NCBI GenBank assembly: GCA_030612005.1 | Contig: JAUWOU010000006.1 | Coordinates: forward strand, 1 to 62,012 | Source: Candidatus Thorarchaeota archaeon | GTDB lineage: Archaea; Asgardarchaeota; Thorarchaeia; Thorarchaeales; Thorarchaeaceae | Reading direction: 5' to 3' | DNA: 62,012 nucleotides | Shown: piece after piece, positions 58,333 to 62,012 of the stretch | How positions within the stretch are numbered: the first letter of the stretch is position 1 | How the letters are laid out: every line of letters starts with the position of its first letter | Program-made: the position numbers and the translations under genes | The notes under the pieces: model-generated | Seen by the model: the letters and a program-made list of their open reading frames with translations, nothing else | Told to the model about the DNA's origin: nothing | Databases searched by the model: none

Positions 58333-59284
58333 TCAGCTTTGAATATATTTCGAAAAACTCAGAGAGGTCAATATTCCCACCGCTAATAATAACGCCAATT
58401 TTGTAGTCAGAGAAACCTTCACTCATCTTCAGTAGACCGGCTAGAGCCACTGCTCCTGAAGGTTCGACAACTAACTTCATTCGTTCCCAAAACAACCTCA
58501 TCGAATCAAGTATTTCCTGTTCTGTGACAAGTATGATATCGTCTACATGTTTCTTGATAACTTCGAAAGTAAGTTCACCCAATTGAGTTCGAAGCCCATC
58601 AGCAATAGTATTGGGATTCACACTCGGGAAGATCTTGTTTGCTTTGAAAGAGCGGTATGCATCATCTGCGTTTTGTGGCTCTACCGCAATCACTTTGGAA
58701 TTAGGACAGAGCCCTTTTGATGCAATTGAGGTGCCACTCAAAAGCCCACCTCCTCCAACTGGGCAAAATATGTAATCGAGTTGACCTACCTCCTCAATAA
58801 ATTCTAGAGCCGCAGTTCCAGCACCTGCGATAATTCGGTGATCATTGTATGGATGAACCAGAGTGAAACCGTGCGTTTCCACCAACTCATTTGCAACTGA
58901 TGCGCGACTCTCAGTTGTGTTCTCACAAAACACAACCTCAGCACCATACCCCTTTGTTGCAGCAACTTTGACCGCTGGCGAGTTTTGAGGCATTACAATT
59001 GTTGCATGTACTCCAAGTATCCTTGCGGCTAAAGCCAAAGCTTGAGCATGATTCCCTGAACTGTGAGCAATTACGCCTCGTTTCCGCTCATCCTTAGTCA
59101 ACTGTGAAACTGTATTGAAGGAACCTCTGAATTTGAATGCACCAACTCTCTGAAAATTCTCACACTTGAAATAGACCTCACATCCAGTCATTCCATCAAT
59201 AGTAGTGGAGGTCATAACCGGAGTCTTTACTATGTTCTCCTTGATTCGGTCATAAGCCTCTCGAATATCAGAGAGTTCCATCAT
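58325..59284 (-). CDS. Threonine/serine dehydratase-like PLP enzyme
   Basis: 319 aa from ATG 59284 (the frame is open to 59317, but residues before MMELSDIREA do not match the family). Marks: PLP-Lys in VGAFKFRGSFNTVSQL, VIAHSSGNHAQALALAARIL, phosphate-binding VGGGGLLSGTSIAS, and a C-terminal VEPSGAVALAGLL. Fold-type II enzymes of this length without a regulatory domain include catabolic threonine dehydratase and serine racemase/dehydratase. It removes ammonia from L-Thr or L-Ser. It is separate from the ACT-domain gene at 59.9 kb, although that protein could regulate amino-acid metabolism nearby. Substrate is inferred. Confidence 0.88.
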   Translation of the reverse strand: MMELSDIREAYDRIKENIVKTPVMTSTTIDGMTGCEVYFKCENFQRVGAFKFRGSFNTVSQLTKDERKRGVIAHSSGNHAQALALAARILGVHATIVMPQNSPAVKVAATKGYGAEVVFCENTTESRASVANELVETHGFTLVHPYNDHRIIAGAGTAALEFIEEVGQLDYIFCPVGGGGLLSGTSIASKGLCPNSKVIAVEPQNADDAYRSFKANKIFPSVNPNTIADGLRTQLGELTFEVIKKHVDDIILVTEQEILDSMRLFWERMKLVVEPSGAVALAGLLKMSEGFSDYKIGVIISGGNIDLSEFFEIYSKLIT

Positions 59285-59383
59285 AAGATTTGATTGATAG
59301 AATCTCCAGAAAAGCATTACCTTGAAGAAATTCTCGAGGTTTCGAAACCCTTAACGCCCTCTTTGAATCCAATATGAGATACA

Positions 59384-59875
59384 ATGAAAGGAATTCGAAG
59401 AAAAGAGAAAGCAATTGAGAGCGAAGAAGAAATGATTTCGATACTTGAGAAAAGTAAGTACATTACAATTGCAATGTGCGAAGATAATACTCCATACCTA
59501 GTAACTCTAAGTCACGGGTATGATAGAGAAGGAAATTGTATCTTTTTCCACTGTGCTCGTGAAGGCAAGAAGGTTGACATCCTTACTGAAAATAGTAATA
59601 TCTGGGGGCAAGCAATAATTGACCACGGGTATGCAGAAGGTGCCTGTGACCATCTATATGCTACAACTCAATTCAAAGGCAAGGTTTCTTTCATAGAAGA
59701 TATGAAGGAAAAAGAACATGCTCTTAGAATTATGATTAATTCGCTTGAGCCACATCCTGAGCTGGTTTTAGAAGAACAAATCACTGAGAAATCAGTTCAG
59801 CGAGTCCACATTGGACGGATAGATATTGAATTCATGAGCGGTAAGAAATCCAAGGAAGTCATTATTCAACTGTAG
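59384..59875 (+). CDS. Pyridoxamine 5'-phosphate oxidase-like flavin-binding protein
   Basis: 163 aa. Split beta-barrel pattern: ILEKSKYITIAMCEDNTPYL, YDREGNCIFFHCAREGKKVD, a middle VAxG-like region ending GKVSFIEDMKEKEHALRIMI, and VHIGRIDIEFMSGKKS. This matches the NimA/flavin-nucleotide-binding group of PNPOx-like proteins, which bind FMN, F420 or haem. In an F420-using archaeon, F420 binding is plausible. The gene is convergent with an ACT-domain gene and overlaps its end by 14 bases; it is divergent from the dehydratase with 99 bases between the starts. Ligand is unproven. Confidence 0.82.
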   Translation: MKGIRRKEKAIESEEEMISILEKSKYITIAMCEDNTPYLVTLSHGYDREGNCIFFHCAREGKKVDILTENSNIWGQAIIDHGYAEGACDHLYATTQFKGKVSFIEDMKEKEHALRIMINSLEPHPELVLEEQITEKSVQRVHIGRIDIEFMSGKKSKEVIIQL

Positions 59876-60269
59876 ATTTGGAAAGGTTCCGTAGCAAAGA
59901 TATCGCTTCAGATACCTTTGTAATTGGTACAAAGAGATGATCATGATAAAAAGCAGAAACAACATTGGTACTAATTCCTGCTTGTGCCAGCACATCAGTC
60001 ACAGCAGCAAGAAGTCCAACCGCAGCTAAATCTGAATGGATTGTGAGGGTGATGAGACCCCACACACTCTCGAAATGAAGAGAGAATTCCTCAGCTTCGT
60101 CTTTAGTCACAATCACTGTGATAGATTCATCTTCCCGGAAAATAAGTTGAGGAATTGTTCCAAGGGTTACAAGGGTCGCTTCTGATACTGTAGCAAAGAC
60201 ATGCTCACCTGGTACACGCTTTGGTTCCAAATTCTTGAGTAAGAATTTAAGATCACGAGACCCCTTCAT
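59862..60269 (-). CDS. ACT-domain protein (ACT_7/CASTOR-like)
   Basis: 135 aa with two ACT-type modules: an N-terminal half (LVTLGTIPQLIFREDESITV) and a C-terminal ACT domain, VWGLITLTIHSDLAAVGLLA, VTDVLAQAGISTNVVSAFYH, DHLFVPITKVSEAISLLRNL. This is the arrangement of small ligand-binding ACT proteins that sense amino acids. It starts 6 bases after the stop of the nitroreductase gene on the same strand and so forms an operon with it. The amino-acid ligand is unknown. The overlap with the PNPOx-like gene on the other strand is 14 bases. Confidence 0.82.
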   Translation of the reverse strand: MKGSRDLKFLLKNLEPKRVPGEHVFATVSEATLVTLGTIPQLIFREDESITVIVTKDEAEEFSLHFESVWGLITLTIHSDLAAVGLLAAVTDVLAQAGISTNVVSAFYHDHLFVPITKVSEAISLLRNLSKSTVE

Positions 60270-60275
60270 AATGCT

Positions 60276-60791
60276 TCACTTTTCCGAGTTTCCATATTTT
60301 TCCCAGGACACAATGTCATCAAGTGAGAATCTGTTGCTATCACGTTCTTGATCTCCGTAGCCAACAGAGATGGAACAGATAACTCGTAGTTCATCAGGAA
60401 CACCAAGGAGCTCCCTGAACTTAGGTTCGAGGTCAGTATCACGAATACCCATCCAACAAGTGCTCAATCCCTCAAAATATGCAGCAAGTAGCATGTTCTG
60501 AACAGCATTGTGAGGATCTGCAAGATGATATCTGGGGTGTTTTGCAGGGTCTCCAAGTACAACAATTACGACAGGAGATTCAGCCATAAATCGTCCATAA
60601 TTATGAACCTCGCCGAATTTCTTTCTCATTGCTTGGTCACGAACGACTACAAAATGCCACGGTTGTTTATTTGAAGCTGAAGGTGCCCACCGTCCAGCCT
60701 GAAGGATTGTATCAACTTTTTCGGATTCTACTTCAGTTGATTTGTATTTTCTGATGCTTCTACGGTCTCTGATAGCTCTCACTACATCCAT
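60276..60791 (-). CDS. Nitroreductase-family FMN-dependent oxidoreductase
   Basis: 171 aa. N-terminal IRDRRSIRKYKSTEVESEKV (FMN-phosphate Arg pair), RWAPSASNKQPWHFVVVRDQ, VVIVVLGDP, and FEGLSTCWMGI followed by VPDELRVICSISVGYGDQ, all characteristic of the nitroreductase superfamily. The group includes F420/FMN-dependent reductases, and the real substrate is unknown. It is the first gene of an operon with the ACT-domain protein. The stop is 6 bases before the ACT start. Family assignment is confident. Confidence 0.92.
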   Translation of the reverse strand: MDVVRAIRDRRSIRKYKSTEVESEKVDTILQAGRWAPSASNKQPWHFVVVRDQAMRKKFGEVHNYGRFMAESPVVIVVLGDPAKHPRYHLADPHNAVQNMLLAAYFEGLSTCWMGIRDTDLEPKFRELLGVPDELRVICSISVGYGDQERDSNRFSLDDIVSWEKYGNSEK

Positions 60792-60927
60792 TATAATTCA
60801 AACCTATTGCACATTCATGTTTTATGAAACCTGTGGTTAGTCCCAATACTAAGAACGCCTAAATCGTAAACCTAAAAGGCGGTATATTGATGCGCACGCT
60901 GTCAGATATTAGTCGGAGCGGATATTT

Positions 60928-62012
60928 ATTCTAAAGACACAGCAAAAAGTACTCACCAGCGTAGGTGTTGATATTGGTTCATCCACATCTCACGTAGTGT
61001 TCAGCAAGATTGTCCTCGAAAAGAACACTAAGGTCCCAACTGAAAAATTTGAGATTGTTGAGCGAGAGATACTCCATTCTGGACCAATACATTTGACTCC
61101 TTTCAAAGATCAATACAATATTGATTTTCATGCACTGAAAGACCTCCTACTTGAAGATTATAGAGTGGCTGGAATTGCGGTTTCCGACATTGATACTGGG
61201 GCAGTAATTATTACAGGGGAGTCAGCTAAAAAAGAAAACGCGGAGTGGATTGTCAACGAGCTTGCAGGGGAAACTGGTAAGTTCGTCGCTGCAACTGCTG
61301 GACCGAATTTTGAAAGTGTCCTAGCGGCATATGGGTCGGGAGCAGTGAACAAATCTGCAGACTCAGGAAAGACAATCATGAATGTTGATGTAGGTGGCGG
61401 CTCTTCAAACATCGCAGTCTGTAAGGAAGGAAGAGTTGTTGCGACTGCAGCAATTAACGTAGGCGGCAGACTCATTGCAACAGATGAAAATAATGTCATT
61501 GTTAGACTTGAAGATACTGGGAAAGAACTGGCAGCTCTAATCGGTATTCATCTTCAATTGGGTCAGATGCTCAATGATGACAACAAACAACGAATTGCAG
61601 ATGCCCTTGCTGAGGCACTAATAGAGAGCATCCAAGGAAAGAACACGTTAGCAACAACTGAATTGCTAATGATGACCCCACCTCTCGATTTTACTGAGGA
61701 TCTTGATGTGATTACATTCTCAGGAGGGGTTGCAGAATTTATCTATGAAACCGAAGGGAGTAATTTCAACGATTTAGGACTTATTCTTGCTCAGTCAATT
61801 AGCCTACGGGCTCTAGCTGTAAATCTACCGATTAGTGAACCAGATCAGCGAATACGCGCAACTGTAATTGGAGCAGGTCACTTCAGTCTTCAAGTCAGTG
61901 GTTCAACAACATTTCTCTCATCCGGTTTGGACTATCCGATAAGAAACCTTCCGGTAGTGGTACCTCACACACCGAGAAGGAAAGCATCAGCTGAGAGCAT
62001 CACGAAAGCAAT
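60928..62012 (+). CDS. eutA: Ethanolamine ammonia-lyase reactivating factor-like ATPase, 3' end outside window
   Basis: Open frame to the right edge. Actin-like ATPase signatures: VGVDIGSSTSHVVFSKIVLE (phosphate 1), NVDVGGGSSNIAVCKEGRVV (phosphate 2), FSGGVAEFIYE (adenosine), with AAINVGGRLIATD between, all in EutA order. EutA removes damaged B12 from ethanolamine ammonia-lyase and needs ATP; the lyase genes are presumably downstream. No ATG, GTG or TTG occurs between the in-frame TAG at 60910 and the first conserved residues. GGAG at 60915-60918 is nine bases before ATT 60928, so an ATT start (MLKTQQKVLTSVG) is proposed; a sequence error is the alternative. Confidence 0.85.
   Translation, partial: MLKTQQKVLTSVGVDIGSSTSHVVFSKIVLEKNTKVPTEKFEIVEREILHSGPIHLTPFKDQYNIDFHALKDLLLEDYRVAGIAVSDIDTGAVIITGESAKKENAEWIVNELAGETGKFVAATAGPNFESVLAAYGSGAVNKSADSGKTIMNVDVGGGSSNIAVCKEGRVVATAAINVGGRLIATDENNVIVRLEDTGKELAALIGIHLQLGQMLNDDNKQRIADALAEALIESIQGKNTLATTELLMMTPPLDFTEDLDVITFSGGVAEFIYETEGSNFNDLGLILAQSISLRALAVNLPISEPDQRIRATVIGAGHFSLQVSGSTTFLSSGLDYPIRNLPVVVPHTPRRKASAESITKA

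Noticed and set aside
61158-61499. Minus-strand frame within eutA
   Set aside because: Antisense to the conserved actin-like ATPase motifs.
1-62012. tRNA, rRNA, CRISPR, insertion sequence or prophage
   Set aside because: I looked in the intergenic gaps for tRNA T-loop patterns, regularly spaced repeats, transposase or integrase motifs and found none that hold up by eye; a tRNA or covariance search would settle it.

Overview
The window looks like a chromosomal segment of an Asgard archaeon, possibly Thorarchaeia-like (inferred from gene content only; no marker gene or rRNA is present). Archaeal signs: TATA-like boxes about 40-50 bp before starts, short leaders, a DUF106/EMC3-type insertase, coenzyme F420 ligase CofE, PadR and ArsR regulators, and surface proteins ending in a C-terminal membrane helix plus a Lys-rich tail. 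Eukaryote-like elements typical of Asgard genomes: a single gelsolin-like domain protein, leucine-rich repeats, HEAT repeats, B-box-like zinc modules and a C2H2 zinc-finger microprotein. I found no tRNA, rRNA, CRISPR array, insertion sequence, integrase or phage gene.

Layout. 1-3.3 kb: a partial HEAT-like gene, a small protein whose promoter is flanked by repeated AAGTACACG boxes, the EMC3-like insertase and a coiled-coil protein. 3.4-8.6 kb: two tandem paralogous surface proteins, each with its own TATA box and terminator. 8.8-11.1 kb: two translationally coupled genes, the second HEAT-like with a winged-helix end. 11.2-15.7 kb: amidohydrolases, a secreted protein and a gelsolin/HTH/DDAH operon. 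15.9-20 kb: an orphan gene facing a vWA/MoxR chaperone pair. 20.1-24.6 kb: a PLP enzyme with a VIT-like transporter, a Cys-rich mini-protein and two coupled membrane zinc-ribbon proteins. 24.6-31.2 kb: adenine deaminase and a second pair of tandem surface proteins with near-identical terminators.

31.3-39 kb: a C2H2 microprotein beside an inverted-repeat operator, an ECF S component with cofE, an S9 peptidase, a CcdA/TlpA-like redox pair, HTH, LRR, PH-like and YbjN-like proteins. 38.9-43.8 kb: a PadR/HAAS membrane pair with an operator over the start site, then an NfeD-like protein carrying a long His/Asp repeat followed by a frameshifted flotillin. 43.9-51 kb: TPR protein, divergent tusA and membrane protein/dsrE sulfur-relay genes, a sensor kinase fused to a thioredoxin-like domain, and an ArsR/P1B-ATPase metal-resistance operon with a 34-bp operator. 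51-62 kb: ABC-2 exporter, sfsA, a HisKA-only mini-protein, dinB, a multi-PAS kinase, a dehydratase, PNPOx-like, ACT and nitroreductase genes, and the start of eutA.

Most notable: (i) three genes (8.75, 38.99 and 60.93 kb) whose Shine-Dalgarno-spaced in-frame codon is CTG, ATA or ATT instead of ATG/GTG/TTG; (ii) the His/Asp-repeat NfeD-like protein paired with a frameshifted flotillin; (iii) the histidine kinase-thioredoxin fusion next to sulfur-relay genes; (iv) several well-formed operators next to identifiable regulators or redox, sulfur and metal genes. All functions are inferred from reading the translations; no database search was run.
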